The notes beneath the pieces are model-generated. The model was not told the origin of the DNA, made no database searches, and saw only the letters and a program-made list of their open reading frames with translations. The position numbers and the translations under genes were made by a program. Of a stretch of 64,000 nt of DNA, positions 1-11,364 are shown piece after piece; within the stretch, counting starts at the first letter, position 1; the number at the start of each line of letters is the position of its first letter. This DNA comes from Aradus depressus (taxonomy: Eukaryota; Arthropoda; Insecta; Hemiptera; Aradidae): contig OY759224.1 of the NCBI GenBank assembly GCA_963662175.1, forward strand, positions 26,793,489-26,857,488. The letters are read 5' to 3'.

Positions 1-37
1 AACTTCCCCTATACTTCGTATATCTGGAGAAGTAAAA
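1..37 (+). repeat. End of a CTTCCCC-family element
   Basis: The window opens in the terminal piece of the commonest dispersed repeat here: CTTCCCCTATACTTCGTATA, a short spacer, then GGAGAAGTAAAA. The same terminus recurs at 16115, 31625, 40830, 51915 and 60380. The terminal pair ACTTCCCCAG / CTGGGGAAGT is inverted, so this looks like a non-autonomous DNA transposon. Confidence 0.6.
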
Positions 38-281
38 TATTTATGGTTAAGGCCAAATGGCATGGTCTCATATAATATATATATATTTTTTTCATAATTA
101 TATAAATAATAAAGAATTTATTTATTTTTTATTTTATAATTTAATGATTAAAGCTGACCCTTTTTATGAGTTGAAGGTTTATTATCTTCAAGTTATGTAT
201 ATACCAGAAAAAAAGAAAAATAAAAGAACGGAAAGAGAGAAAGAAAAATTATACAAGTCGCAATTCAAAGTTTAAAATGCG

Positions 282-301
282 CCCCCCCCCCCCCCCCCCC
301 C
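282..301. repeat. Poly(C) tract, 20 C
   Basis: An uninterrupted run of about 20 C. Similar runs occur at 10951, 13813, 16679 (G), 16889 (G) and 20270. It is non-coding. Confidence 0.9.
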
Positions 302-540
302 TCAGGAAATGAGGAATAGAAGAGAGGGCGTTAAAACTTTTACGGTGTAGTCCTGTTGTGCCTCTGAAGAAGAGAATAAAACAAAAAAATAAATAAATCT
401 CTGAGCGTACTGTTTAGTACTTGGAATTTAGTTTTTACTAAAGAGAAATTCGAAATTCATCTAAGAAAAACTGGTTAAAAGAAATATAAAAAGTGCGATA
501 AGAATTGCGCCAGTTTCACCCAATCAGAAGAGTCTTTAAC

Positions 541-1445
541 TCTTCCAGCTATAGATAGTATAAGGGAAGTAATCTCATCGGTCAGAAATTCGAAGTTTTC
601 ACCGAAATTGTATACTTTAGGCCTGTTTGTGCGCCTGTGAACACGATAACTCACGATACAATATCAACACCTAATTCTCTGGTCACAGGGAATAAATTGG
701 TAAGTCTAAATTCGTAACTTTTCAGGCAAGCACTTTTTTACTTTTGCATTAAATGTGTAAATCCAGTTTTTGGAATAAATAAATTATGTTTGCATCATTA
801 TTAATCATATTCCTTCTAAATCTATAGGAGTGAATAAAAAATTAATATTGTTAATCCTTTCTTGGATTTTCCCTTAGTTATCTAATCATTCTTCATCACT
901 TACCTAATTATTTACCATAATTTTTGAAATACTCGTGAATGATGCCTCTTTAAGGTTCATTTAACCGAAAACACCCTCTTTACTTGGAATAGCCTGCCGT
1001 AGTGAATAAATGGTTAAATGCAGTTATGACGTGAATGATTCCTCAAAGAAGTAGATTAAGTTGATTTAACCGAGAACATACACAATTTTAGGAGATACCA
1101 AGAAACCCACATCTTTATAATTCCGAAAGTATTAGAGTCCTGAGCTCCCAACTTCTTCACAGTGCGCAGATGGCTTGGGAGATCATCATAGTACACTCAA
1201 CTCATTTTGGCCATTTTTCGACTTAAGCACTTATTCCCTGTGACCATAGAATTGTATATGTTTACTTAGAAGTCGTTAACGAAATTCAAAAGGAAGGGGT
1301 GAATTAAGGGGAAGAAGACCTATAGTAGCAGGAGTAATGAATGTATCGACATAAAAAAATTTTTATGTGAATACAAAACCTGTTTTTTTGCCAAAAAAAA
1401 ATATCAATCAATTTTTGAATCAAATTGATGGAAGAGAAGGGGTTA
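541..1445 (-). repeat. CTTCCCC-family copy split by a MITE
   Basis: Reverse-oriented copy that starts with an AGTATA-GGGAAGT terminus and runs through the characteristic GATAACTC and AATGAATGTATCGACA blocks. A MITE (677-1249) interrupts it and family sequence resumes near 1260. No coding potential is visible. Confidence 0.5.
677..1249. mobile_element. MITE with 4-bp target duplication, copy 1
   Basis: About 573 bp bounded by inverted termini: CTCTGGTCACAGGGAATAA at the left and TTATTCCCTGTGACCATAG at the right. AATT flanks both sides (673-676 and 1250-1253). The copy at 4673-5137 has the same termini and ATAT on both sides, so the duplication is 4 bp. No transposase frame is present. The superfamily is unassigned; 4-bp duplications are known for several cut-and-paste groups. 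Confidence 0.75.
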
Positions 1446-2059
1446 CACTCAAAAACCCAACTAAACGTCAAAAACAGCAAAAATGAATGTTTTTATTATT
1501 TATTAATGTTGGACACAACTTAATGCAAAATATGAATTTTTCATTATTTTTTTTCCATTTCTGTCTTAATTCTTTATTTTGAATATTTACAATCGATATA
1601 CACCATGAGTAAATTTGATGAAAGACAAAACATTAAAGAAAGAGAGAAAAAAATAAAATAAAAGAAAAAAATATATGTATACATCGAAAGAATATGATTG
1701 TGTACAAAATAATAATAGAGAAAAAAAAAAATAATAATAATAATAAGAAGAAGAACTCTTCAAATAATATAATATGTACAAAACAAAGAGAAAATATTAA
1801 ATTTAAATTATAATAAACATAAACATAAGAATAAAATAATAATATTGATATAATAAAATGAACATGAAAACCCTTCAACTCGAAACCCCTCGAAGCACCC
1901 CCGGTTCTCTGCCATCCCCATCCCTCCAACTTAATGGGGGGAGGGGAGGCCACGGGGGCACGAGTGATCCCCCCTGCCTTCTCGCCCCTCCAATCACTGT
2001 CCAGCAGTAGAGGCAGGCCAAGAAGGAGGAGAGTTGAAGGTAAGAGGATTACATGAGAG

Positions 2060-2770
2060 GAGAAGCTGGTCATCACCGGCACTCCCTAAATATTTTTGCT
2101 ACAGTAGCAGGTCTCTCGGCCAGCGCCGCCTCAATCTTCGGGGGGGATTATCTGGATGGGAATGGGATGACAAGAGTCGAGCAGCTGGATTTACATGGGA
2201 AGAAAGGTTAGAGTGGAATTTGGAGAAGCGGGACTTGATGAGGTCAATAACATAGGGAACTTTAAGGTCATTATGGAGGGTAAGGTGGACACATAGAAGG
2301 GTGCATCGACAATTGTTCTTAGGACTTTGGATTGGAAGGACTGGATACGCGTTGTCTGTTGAGCAGCCGGTATAGCAGACCAAACCGTCTGTTCAGCTCC
2401 TGTCTTTTTAGTCGTGTATGGGGGTTCCATGTCAGTCGTCGGTCTAGATAGAACCCAAGGTAGCGAACTTGATTGGAGGCAGGGATTGGAATATTATTGA
2501 AGGAAATCGGAGGACAGGATTGGCGTCTCAGAGTGAAGGTAACATGGCTACACTTCTCTTCGTTGATTCTCACTCGCCACTGCCGACACCAATCCTCTAT
2601 GTGGAGAAGGTGCTGTTGGAGATTTTGGGAGGCTATGGTAGGATCTTGGTTGGAAGCAAGGATAGCTGTATCGTCGGCAAATGTTGCCAGGAGAGTGTTA
2701 GGATTGGAAGGAATATCAGCAGTGTAAACTGTATAGAGGATGGGTTTCCATTTCTAATAGTGGATTTTGG
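2060..2770 (-). pseudogene. Jockey-like retrotransposon remnant (RT C-terminal part)
   Basis: Reading the minus strand from about 2765, broken frames give the catalytic TFADDTAIL box (near 2690), then WRVRINEEKCSHV, VRYLGFYLDRRLTW and an SKVLRTIVDAP segment. That is the order seen in jockey-clade non-LTR reverse transcriptases after the FADD motif. Upstream RT and endonuclease parts are missing (5' truncation). The pieces lie in at least three frames, so it is dead. Downstream GC-rich sequence to about 1880 may be its 3' UTR. No clear tail or target duplication was found. Confidence 0.75.
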
Positions 2771-2944
2771 TTAAAAGTTCCGCTGTAAATAGGATACATT
2801 ACCTTATACATTCTACAGCACTATATGAATAAATTAATAAATAAAAGAGAATTATTGATGTAAAAACGAACAGACCAACTCATTAAAAAATCTTTAACCA
2901 CCAATGCTAACAACCTAAAAATAATAATATATTTTTTTTTACTT

Positions 2945-3325
2945 TTCCAGCTAAATGAAGTATAGGGAAAGTTAGGTAATTAGTCAGAAATTCGATGTCA
3001 TGTTTTCACAGGAATATTATGAATTCCGACCTCCTAATACAAAATATTCCTGTCTGTCAGTGTGTTTATGTCTGTGAACGTGATAATTCCCATTAGAATG
3101 AATATATCGACACAAAATTTTATATTTGAATCCAAAACTCTACCTATTGATTTTCAGTCAAATGGTCCAAAGAGAAGGGGTGGATTAGAGGGGAAGGTAA
3201 AGGATTCAGAAATCCTGGAATAAGACATCTATTGATTTAGAACCAAATCGTAAATTGATTTCAGAGGCAGAGAGAAAAATTAGTTGATTAATTGGCGCTG
3301 GGGAAGTACATTGCCGTTGATTCAC
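2945..3325 (-). repeat. CTTCCCC-family copy
   Basis: Reverse copy running from an AAGTATAGGGAAAGTT terminus to GGGGAAGTACATTGCCG near 3310, with the conserved AATGAATATATCGACACA block inside. Moderately diverged and without a frame. Confidence 0.6.
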
Positions 3326-3419
3326 CTTTTTTTCTCTTCTGATTTTTAAATTAAATTTATAATTTAAGTTCATTAAATAAACATTTTTTTCTACCCCTTA
3401 AAATATATTTAGTTGTATT

Positions 3420-4220
3420 GTTATAACCCTCGGGCAGTTAAACCTCTTGTTTTTTGGAGTCTTAACAGTATTTTAAATTTAGAAAAAAAAATATATATTT
3501 TTTTTTTCAGGAAAAGAAAGTGCAAATTAAGTAAATATGCCTAAAATTGAATTTATATTGTTATAAGATATCTGATACTACCAGGGATATAATTAACATA
3601 TTCGCCTCGCGATGCACTTTACGTTACAGTCTCTTTACATTGGTAATTGTACCCTGGAAGCTTACTTTGTATGCCTGTTATGAGTTTAATTTTTAATTAA
3701 AAAAATAAAGTTAATTATATGCTAGCAAATTATTATTATTATTTTTTTTTCACGTTTAAAATTTTCTTTTTTTCTTACACTGAATATTATCACCGGTTGC
3801 ACATTACACTAACTAGGTTCTTAGAATATGGACCGGAGTCGAGCTACATTTCCTGCACAAAATGTCACCCAGGCGAGGATCTAGGGGTGAAGTTTTGGGG
3901 GTGATGTCAGATGACTCCTTTTACTCTAGGGTAAATAAATCTGGGTAGGCAAAATTTCGGAATCAATTTTACTTATTATTAATAAATAACATGATATTTA
4001 CTTATTCGTAGCAAAATCAACAGATGTGAAAAGTTCACAAATGCTTCAACTAACAGTACCTGCATTTTACCAACTTTCATTTAGTTATTGTCTCATGCCA
4101 GGGCTTTAACTACGAAGTCATATCGCCTATTACCATGGCTGGGGACCATCGCATATATTAATTATATATGTAAATATATTAAAAATACAAAGTAACGTAT
4201 GTTTTTTAAAAGTTTTTTAG
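3420..4220. other. Stretch with no recognised feature
   Basis: AT-rich intronic sequence. No coding frame, RNA gene or bounded repeat was recognised, apart from weak similarity near 4085-4140 to the 3' part of the SINE. Confidence 0.4.
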
Positions 4221-4237
4221 TCTATTTCACAAAATAT

Positions 4238-4275
4238 ACGGGAGTACTTTCATTATTGCTACCATCTTCAGCCAC
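4238..4275 (-). ncRNA. Hammerhead-like motif, partly decayed
   Basis: On the minus strand: GUGG, CUGAAGA, a hairpin UGGUA-GCAA-UAAU whose lower two pairs are lost, GAAA, the palindrome GUAC, UC, then CCGU. The outer arms GUGG/CCGU pair with two G-U wobbles. It belongs to the same family as the motifs at 15276, 15708, 41913 and 43212. A more decayed inverted partner lies at 4632-4668. Confidence 0.5.
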
Positions 4276-4631
4276 GACTTAACAAATACTAAATGGAAGT
4301 TCAACCAGTTTATAATCCAAACCCTGTTCCTCCTGTACAGTTAAGTCTTAAACATATGAGAAACATTTAAAAAATAAAACGTCGTCACAAATTGATATCT
4401 TAATAATAACAGAAACATTTTGAAATAGTATGTACTGAACTAAAATACAAATATATATGCATATATGAAATAAATCGAAGATGACAATAATAAATATATG
4501 AATAAAAATACACAGTTTTTTAAGAAAGTAAGTACGTATACAGAGACTGGAGGATTATATTATTGGCGATAAAAGGGGTGAATATGTGAGATTGGTCTCA
4601 TCGTTCATACAATTTCCTTTTTGTAGCGCTC

Positions 4632-4668
4632 TCTTTGAAGATGGTAGCAATATCAAAAGTACTCCCAT
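4632..4668 (+). ncRNA. Decayed inverted partner of the 4238 motif
   Basis: Plus-strand UUGAAGA, UGGUAGCAAUAUC, AAAA, GUACUCCCAUAU. Both core boxes carry substitutions (C to U and G to A), so activity is not expected. Together with 4238-4275 it marks two inverted arms. The MITE at 4673-5137 then interrupts the arm, and the matching ATTTTGTGAAAT resumes at about 5140. Confidence 0.4.
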
Positions 4669-4672
4669 ATAT

Positions 4673-5137
4673 CTGTGGTCACAGGAAACAAATTGGTAAC
4701 TTTTCAGGGCAGCGCTTTTTTACTTTTGCATAAATTCGTGTAAATCCAGTTTTTGGAATAAATAAATTCTAATCATTCCCCATCACCTACCTAATTATTA
4801 ACCACACTTTTTGAAATACTCTTGAATGATGCCTCTCTAAAGTTGATTTAACAAAAAACGCCCTCTTTACTTGGAATACGTCTGCCGTAGTGAACAAATG
4901 GTTAAATGCAGTTATCTCGTGAATGATTCCTCAAAGAAGTAGATTAAGTTGATTTAACCGAGAACATACACAATTTTACGAGATACCAAGAAACCCACAT
5001 CTTTATAATTCCGAAAGTATTAGAGTCCTGAGCTCCCAACTTCTTCACGGTACGCAGGTGACTTGGGAGATGATCACAGTACACTTAACTCATTTTGGCC
5101 ATTTTACGGCTTAACAACGTATTCCCTGTGACCATAG
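4673..5137. mobile_element. MITE with 4-bp target duplication, copy 2
   Basis: About 465 bp, ends CTGTGGTCACAGG and CCTGTGACCATAG, with ATAT on both sides (4669-4672, 5138-5141). Removing it restores CCATAT-ATTTTGTGAAAT, which matches the inverted arm at 4221-4245. That supports both the boundaries and the 4-bp duplication. The interior is homologous to 677-1249 with deletions. Confidence 0.8.
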
Positions 5138-5711
5138 ATATTTTGTGAAATATTTTTCTTTATATGTTTTATTAAGCGTATCACAATATATCTGCAAAAA
5201 TATCAATATAAAGTATCAATATAAATATTTGTTTATTGATATGACAGTATCCTGTAACGAGCTCAGTTATAGTTCTTTTACATTCGTTTTTTTTATTTAA
5301 ATATTTTTAAAAAAGTCAAAATAAAAATAGGTATTAACAATTGTAAATGCACAAAGCTGCTGGGATGAACCTGTTTTCATTCTTTCAATTTGATCTGTTG
5401 GAGGTCCTTGATTGAAATTACCACTTCTTCGTACTGACTTCAATGAATCCAATCAGAGGTATACACACAGCAGACAAGTCCATTTCATTAGTTATTTTTC
5501 TTTTTTGTTTGTGTTTCGCCTTTTTTCTCCTTTTTTTTTTTTTTTTCGCCGCAAAAACAAAATGAAAAGTGACTACTACATGATTAGAAACAAATAAACA
5601 GACAATGAAATTGAACATCACAAAGCCTTCATTGTTTCTGTTAAAACAGTTAAGTCCCATTAACATTTTGTTCAGTCTTTTGAGTAATTTTCATTAGGAT
5701 TAGTCAATTTT

Positions 5712-5830
5712 ATTTCCCCAGCTAAACGGAGTATAGGGGAAGTTATGCAATTGGTTAAAAATTGTGAAGCTTTCAACGGAATTTCATGTTTTCCGACCTC
5801 ATGATTCCAGAATTGTAAAAAAAAAATCGT
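5712..5830 (-). repeat. CTTCCCC-family fragment
   Basis: Terminal fragment: CCAGCTAAACGGAGTATA, GGGGAAGTTATGCAATTGG and the TTTCAACGGAATTTCATG block, breaking off near 5830. Confidence 0.6.
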
Positions 5831-6075
5831 TCTAATTGTTTATCAATTTAGTAAAAGGCAATCAGGTATAATTTCAGTACATAATTTATTTCATATTTTT
5901 CTCTCAAGACGTTTCGAGTTATATTGTCATTTTCAATTCTAAAAAACATTTTTCATTTAATAATAACAACATTTAAATTGATTAACAAATAATTTTTTAA
6001 ATTAAAAAGACAGTTAAGGACTCACCAACAACACAGATCAATCCCCATTAATTATTTCATTCCTATATTATACAA

Positions 6076-6272
6076 GGAATATCGTCATTTTTATACATTA
6101 TTTCACATTATTTAAATAAAAACCTTGCATCTTTTTAACCAAACAATATTATAAATAGAACCTATAGCCTTGTTATAACCTACTAGGTTCTACTTATAAT
6201 ACTGTTTGGTTAAAAAGATGCAAGGTTTTTATTTAAATAATGTGAAATAATGTATAAAAATGACGATATTCC
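6076..6272. repeat. Near-perfect 92-bp inverted repeat
   Basis: Arms at about 6076-6167 and 6181-6272 are almost exact reverse complements (GGAATATCGTCATTTTTATA against TATAAAAATGACGATATTCC) around a short loop. It abuts a LINE 3' end. A decayed minus-strand hammerhead-like remnant (CUCGAAACGUC, near 5925) lies to its left, so it may be a palindromic insertion like those at 37436 and 63205. Confidence 0.8.
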
Positions 6273-6275
6273 CTG

Positions 6276-6600
6276 TCGTCGTGAAAGAGACACTTCCGGA
6301 AAAGTTATAGAAAATTATTATCCTTATTTTAATTAAATTAAAAAAAAAAAATTCTAATGTATTTTTATCTATTGTATAATATTATTATTTTTGTACTAAT
6401 ATTTTCAAACATTTATTTATTTATTTCCTTTTACTTTTTAGTAGTATTGTTAACTCTATTCCATGTGTGTCAGACTCTAAGAGTTTATATCTGTTTATGT
6501 ATCTAATTTATAAGCTATCTTAATGTATATATTCTTATGACGTATCCTATTATCATGTATTGGTTTAACGGAAATAAATATTAGTATTGTTATTATTATA
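6276..6600 (+). mobile_element. LINE 3' UTR with (ATT)n tail, copy 1
   Basis: Shares with 12505-13790, 25965-27113 and 34326-34613 the ordered blocks GTCGTGAA...GACAC, GTTATAGAAAATTATTA, ATGACGTATCCTATTA and GGTTTAACGGAAATAAATA, ending in an ATT-repeat tail. Only the 3' end is present, as expected for 5'-truncated retrotransposon copies. The clade is likely I-like, judging from the protein tail attached to the copy at 33990. Confidence 0.65.
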
Positions 6601-7260
6601 TCCGCGCCCTCTGGTAATTTTAACATAGTGTAGTTTCCTTTCGAGGAGCAGAATTGAATATAAATGTTTCTTTAATAATTTTTTCAAGATATCTCCTATT
6701 TTTTAAAAGAATTCCTGATACACCATCATAACTGCATCCCATAATCTGTAAATAAAATATGTAAATATTTTGTCTTAAATTTGGCTTTCCCTACTTATTT
6801 TTCGCTAGGTATATATCACCCTAAATTTTTTTGTAATATTTCAGCAACATGGAATTTAATGGTTTCCCAGATATCGGTCTCTTCATAGAAAAACATTGCA
6901 TACTTTAATAATTTGTATAAAAAACATAAATATGTACATTTCAGGGTGAGGACGTCCACCCGAAGTGTACAAGGTTGCTTCAGGTAATTCGATAAGTCCT
7001 CAATAGGCACATTTCACAGGCTTTTACATGTTTTTCGTTCTAATGTTTATCGGAAAATGTGTTGTGGTGACAAAAGGACAAGAATAACACGGAAAAAAAA
7101 AAGAAAACGTTTTCAATACAAATTTTTGGAATACAGAGACCGGCACAGAACAAAAAAAATATTGGCTAAAATAATAATCCTCTAAAAATACAAATGGTAT
7201 CAACAGAGTCACATTTGTATTCAGCTTTCAAAAAACAGTAATCACTGATATAAATATATG
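6601..7260. other. Stretch with no recognised feature
   Basis: AT-rich intronic sequence with no bounded repeat, RNA gene or credible coding frame seen. Confidence 0.4.
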
Positions 7261-7263
7261 TTT

Positions 7264-7335
7264 GAGGGCTCCGGTGGCTCAGAAGTGCTTGCTTACTGAG
7301 CTCAAGATTACGGGTTCGAAACCTGACCTAGGTAT
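7264..7335 (+). repeat. tRNA-like head of a SINE
   Basis: GAGGGCTCCGGTGGCTCAG (box A-like) followed by GGGTTCGAAACCTGACC (box B-like). It matches the 5' head of the (CCTAA)n SINE family, but the body is replaced by other sequence after about 7340. A truncated or variant copy. Confidence 0.6.
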
Positions 7336-8338
7336 GCAATATTCGGAACCCTCCCGGAGTCCTGACTCTACTCTCATGTACTCTACTCACGTTGGCATTA
7401 TTCAGGTAAGTTTGAGACAAAATACTGAAAAAGTACTTGGAGTACAAATCTACTCAAAAAGTTGAGTACATAATGTTACAATAACAAAAGTAGTATGAGG
7501 AATTAAACTTTAAAATTTACTGTCCTTCAATTTTTTTTATAAATGCAATTATAGTTTTGTGATAGCTAAAATAAGATATATACAACTCTGGTCGTAGTGT
7601 CTCTAAATACCGAGTCGATGGTAATTTTTGAATTTGTTGTTGAAATGCTTCGATTCGTATTCATATGTAGATAAAGTTCGTCATTTAAAAATGAAATAAG
7701 CTGTTCGGTATCTCCAGAAATGGGTAAAAACATTATATTATTTGTTGTGACAATATGACAACAAATATATTGTTTATTGATCGATATTTTCAGAAGTTAT
7801 TATTATTATATATATAATAATATATTGAAATATTATATATTATATTTTTTTTAGATTTACACTGCTATATTATTTTCTTTTACCACAGATTTTATTTATT
7901 GTTACAAATTTAACCTATCGAAGCATCTTAACCTAAGAGTTTCTTATCGAAAGATCATTTCGTTCGTAATATTGATAATTTAGTTATATTCACTACAACG
8001 GTAAATAATTTTTGTGAAAATACAATAGAAATGCTCAAAAGTGACATCATAGATAAAGAAGTGTGTAGTTGTGTGTGTGCGTTGCGAGCGCAACCCTCCG
8101 AGACACACACGTACGCATGCACATCAACATAGCCCCTGCCGAGAGCTAAGATGTTTACACATCAAAAATTGTTTAAATTTCATTTGTAACACCTCAAAAG
8201 TATTTCAATGTATTCCTTAGAAATAAAATTGCAAAAACCTGCATGGTCTCAAAGATTGGATGTTTACTGGTGTCATTTTGCTCCCACCGCGACTACTCGC
8301 GACAACTATAGGGTTAATAAAGGATTAGTTGTGTTTAC

Positions 8339-8599
8339 CTGACGAATGGATCCGGACTTCCGCCCTTGGAAGAACAGGTCAACTCCAGAGGTTTACCCTC
8401 AGTGGCTGTCGGATTAAGGGATGGTCCCACTTTGGGTGGTCCTGGAGGGGTGAGCACCGTGACTCGGTAGGCCTGCGAGTGAATGTCCTTTCCACTGCCA
8501 CTCTCCTTCAGTCGACATTCAAACTTGCCATCGTCTCGCTCGTAGCTCACGTTGGAGATGTGTAGGTCATATCTCCCCTCATCCGGTTTGAACTCCAAC
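8339..8599 (-). CDS. Exon of an Echinoid/Fred-like Ig cell-adhesion protein (end of one Ig domain, start of the next)
   Basis: A 261-bp internal exon. On the minus strand the acceptor is TTTAG|GTTGGAG at 8600/8599 and the donor is CAG|GTAAAC at 8339/8338; both introns are phase 2. It encodes LEFKPDEGRYDLHISN, then DDGKFECRL (the C-terminal cysteine of an Ig fold), a linker with VTVLTPPGPPKVGP, and GKPLELTCSSKGGSPDPFVR, which opens the next Ig domain with its first cysteine. The layout and the TCSS.GGSPDP motif fit the Echinoid / Friend-of-Echinoid group of insect adhesion receptors (EGFR-pathway modulation, adherens junctions); that assignment rests on recognition, not a search. Codons are GC-richer than the surroundings and there are no stops. 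It joins in phase to 55622-55799. Which of the two paralogues it is cannot be told. Confidence 0.85.
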
Positions 8600-8843
8600 C
8601 TAAACAGAAGACAAAATATAAGTTAATAACGATTTAATATACAGGTAAAATTTCATGTTGATACATTCATGACGTCAGCAATTATTGGGGTTTAGTGGAG
8701 GCTGAGGTACCTGGGCTAGCTTCTCTCTGGAGGAGACCATCCAGATACTCAATGGCAAGGATTGGCACTCACTCCATCTCATACAGGATGCTACCAAATA
8801 CAGGAAATTTCTTGTAGAACAATTTAATTATTAAATAATATAT

Positions 8844-9190
8844 GAGGGCGCCGGTAGCTCAGTGGTAAGCGTTTTGCCATCTGAGCTCAAGGTTGTGGGT
8901 TCGAAACCCGACCTAGGCCCTTAGTTTATTTTATCTGGAAGGTAAAATAAACGTAAGCACGCCGTCCTTCGGATGGGACGTTAAGCGATGGTCTCGAGCT
9001 TGTACGATGTCAGGTACTCGTTAAAGACCCCTACCCTAGGTGAATAAAAATTTAGGGTAGGCAAAATTTAGGACTCCCACAGTAGAGTCGGGCTCATGTC
9101 CACCAGAGTGACGAAAGAGCGCTCTGGTAGTAGGCGATATGACCTCGTAGTTAAAGCCCGGGCATGAGTCATAAAACCTAACCTAACCTA
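8844..9190 (+). mobile_element. tRNA-derived SINE with (CCTAA)n tail
   Basis: Near-complete copy. The head GAGGGCGCCGGTAGCTCAG has the pol III box A and GGGTTCGAAACCCGACC is box B. The body carries GCACGCCGTCCTTCGG, GACGTTAAGCGATGGTC, AGAGCGCTCTGGTAGTAGG and GCCCGGGCATGAGTC, and it ends in repeats of CCTAA. Not a tRNA gene: the acceptor stem and anticodon loop do not close properly and about 270 bp of SINE body follows. Confidence 0.85.
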
Positions 9191-9240
9191 ATATCTTTCT
9201 ATCATGTATGATTATTATATTAGGTTAACTATTCCTTCTG

Positions 9241-9428
9241 GGGGCCATGGTGGCCGTGCGGGCTAGAGCGTAGGGCTTTGGTCGCATGGTCTCACCATGG
9301 TTTGCGGGTTCGAATCCCGTCCGGGAGTGAGTTTTATTTCGTAGATAGAACTCCCTCCCGGGGCCATGGATGTCTTTAATAATTATATATAACACATTGA
9401 CATGGCTAATATGCACCGTACATAAAGC

Positions 9429-9476
<48 letters not shown>
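9241..9476 (+). mobile_element. Second tRNA-like SINE with poly(A) tail
   Basis: A different SINE: GGGGCCATGGTGGCCGTG head, box B GGGTTCGAATCCCGTCC, short body, and a 46-A tail (about 9431-9476). The flanks CTATTCCTTCTG at 9229-9240 and 9477-9488 are a perfect 12-bp target-site duplication. The long pure A tail and intact duplication indicate a young insertion. Confidence 0.85.
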
Positions 9477-9478
<2 letters not shown>

Positions 9479-9514
9479 ATTCCTTCTGTCAATTAGAATC
9501 TTGTTTTTATAGAA

Positions 9515-9610
9515 CATATGACCGTGCGCTTTAGTCACCATGGTTGCGAGTTCGAATCCCGTCCCGAGAGAGAGTCTTATTTCGTAGAACTCTCTTCCAG
9601 ATCCATTATT
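9515..9610 (+). repeat. Old fragment of the second SINE
   Basis: GACCGTGCGCTTTAGTCACC, GAGTTCGAATCCCGTCC and TTATTTCGTAGAACTC match 9241-9370 with substitutions and a deletion. The young copy landed about 30 bp from it. Confidence 0.6.
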
Positions 9611-9619
9611 TTAATATTT

Positions 9620-10365
9620 TAAGATAAATATGTCCTTGTTTCAGTTTCAGAAGTATTATACGTTTTGAGTGCTAACGAGACATATGAAGCTGTTATTTAC
9701 AACAATTTCACTTCCTTAATAAGCTTCAGGTTACCTTAACGTGTCTTTGTTGTCGATCACATAAATCTTGTGAACGACACTGTAATCTGAGATCAACCTC
9801 GATGAACCTTCTACTACAGTGGAGCAAAGGATAGTTTTTTTCTTTACTTTTGTAATGGAAGCCATATAAATATTATTAAACCGATTTTCTTCAAGAAAGC
9901 TATATTGTAAGCGTGAATTTTTTTTTTTATGGATAGTTAATTGATTGAGAAAAACATTTTTATAAACGCAGTTAGTAAATAACTTTTAGAAAGCTTAAGT
10001 CAGTTACGTTTATGTAACTTCACTAATTGATACAACTTTTATTTTATTAAACAAATGTTTTGCGTAACGATTAATTAAGAGTTTTCTTATTAAGCTAGTT
10101 AATTGATAAGTTTGAAGCCTTTGTCGGTGTGTGTCTGTCTGTATGTGACATCGTAGCTCCAAGACAACTGAACCAATTTCAAAGCGGTTTTTTTGCTTCA
10201 AAAGCTGGTACATATTTGCGAGATGGTTCTTAGCCAAAGTCCTCTAAAAACCAGCAACCCATATGCATTCATATTTTCAATATGGCAACCCAGAATCGCT
10301 CCTACCTTCTTGCTGACTAGATCGAATTATTACTAACTCAATTTGCTCAAATATATTTAAATTAG
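9620..10365. other. Stretch with no recognised feature
   Basis: No bounded repeat or credible coding frame; a short TGTGTGTCTGTCTGTATG microsatellite-like patch lies at about 10125-10145. Confidence 0.4.
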
Positions 10366-10366
10366 T

Positions 10367-10600
10367 TATTATGACTCATGCCCGGGCTTTAACCACGATG
10401 TCATATCGTCTACTACCAGAGCGCTCTTTTGTCACACTGGTGGACATGAGCTCGAGACTGTCCTAAATTTTACTTACCCTCAATTATAATTCACCTAGGA
10501 TAGGGTATCTGTCATCGTACAGGCTCAGGACCATCGCTCAACGTCTCATTCGAAGGACGGTGTGCTCAATTTTTTTTCACCTCCCAGATATAAAAACTAC
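10367..10600 (-). repeat. Diverged SINE fragment, (CCTAA)n family
   Basis: Reverse copy from TATGACTCATGCCCGGGC through ACCAGAGCGCTCTTTTGTC to GAAGGACGGTGTGCTC. It lacks the tRNA head and carries many substitutions. Confidence 0.7.
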
Positions 10601-10950
10601 GGGTCATTATCTTGGAAATAGTCATTAAACAAGTTCGTTACAATTTTAATGAAGAATTTTAATTTTATTTAAATTTTCATTATTTGTAGGATTTCGACAC
10701 TTTTTTTTTTGTAAATAAATACCTAATTTTTAAGAACATATGTACATAAAAGAAAGACACACTGAGGACATATGGTTTATGTTGCGATTCCGTATTTGGA
10801 ATAATTTATGCTTGTAAAATTTTAAACGGAAAAGGGAAGAGGATGGGGAGTTAACATAAACAGAACGGGCTAAGTCCATAGGGAAGGTTTAGGTGGTACT
10901 TCTGTATTTTTGGATAGTGGAAGAGGATTGTCACAAGAACTCAAAAGCAG

Positions 10951-10968
10951 CCCCCCCCCCCCCCCCCC
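10951..10968. repeat. Poly(C) tract
   Basis: Run of about 18 C followed by TCGGGAGAAGGG. Non-coding. Confidence 0.9.
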
Positions 10969-11364
10969 TCGGGAGAAGGGACTAAAAGCCTTTTTAGGAG
11001 GAATCCCCAGCCAGTGGCGAAGGGCCTCTGCTACCATTGTAAAGCCTTCCTCAAAGAATATTTGAGAATGTTTGTCTGAGTTCCTCGCCATGTAATGATA
11101 CAGAGTAATTTATGAGGATTCATGTTACGAATCTATCGTGGACTAACGCTCTTGGATTAGCGAACTCTTACTATTAATCGAACAAAAGTAGTAAACATTT
11201 TTTTTTTTTAAATGCTGTCGGTGAATCGTTAGCTTTGTAATTCCCTAGCAAGAATTAATAAATAACGTTTCCGCTCTCCCTTCAAAAACAATCGACCCGT
11301 TTGCACTGAAACACAATATTTGAAATACACAGTAGTTTCTGAATCCTCATACTAAATTTTATCT

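Noticed and set aside
1587..2082. Phenylalanine/tyrosine-rich minus-strand frames
   Set aside because: Translation of A-rich low-complexity sequence; no coding bias.
5418..5666. Overlapping frames on both strands
   Set aside because: Low-complexity T-run region; no domain and no conservation signal.
8844..8925. tRNA gene from box A and box B
   Set aside because: The tRNA-like head is followed by a fixed ~270-bp body and (CCTAA)n tail repeated many times in the window, and it does not fold as a complete tRNA. It is a SINE; the same applies to 24809, 43246 and the second SINE at 9241.
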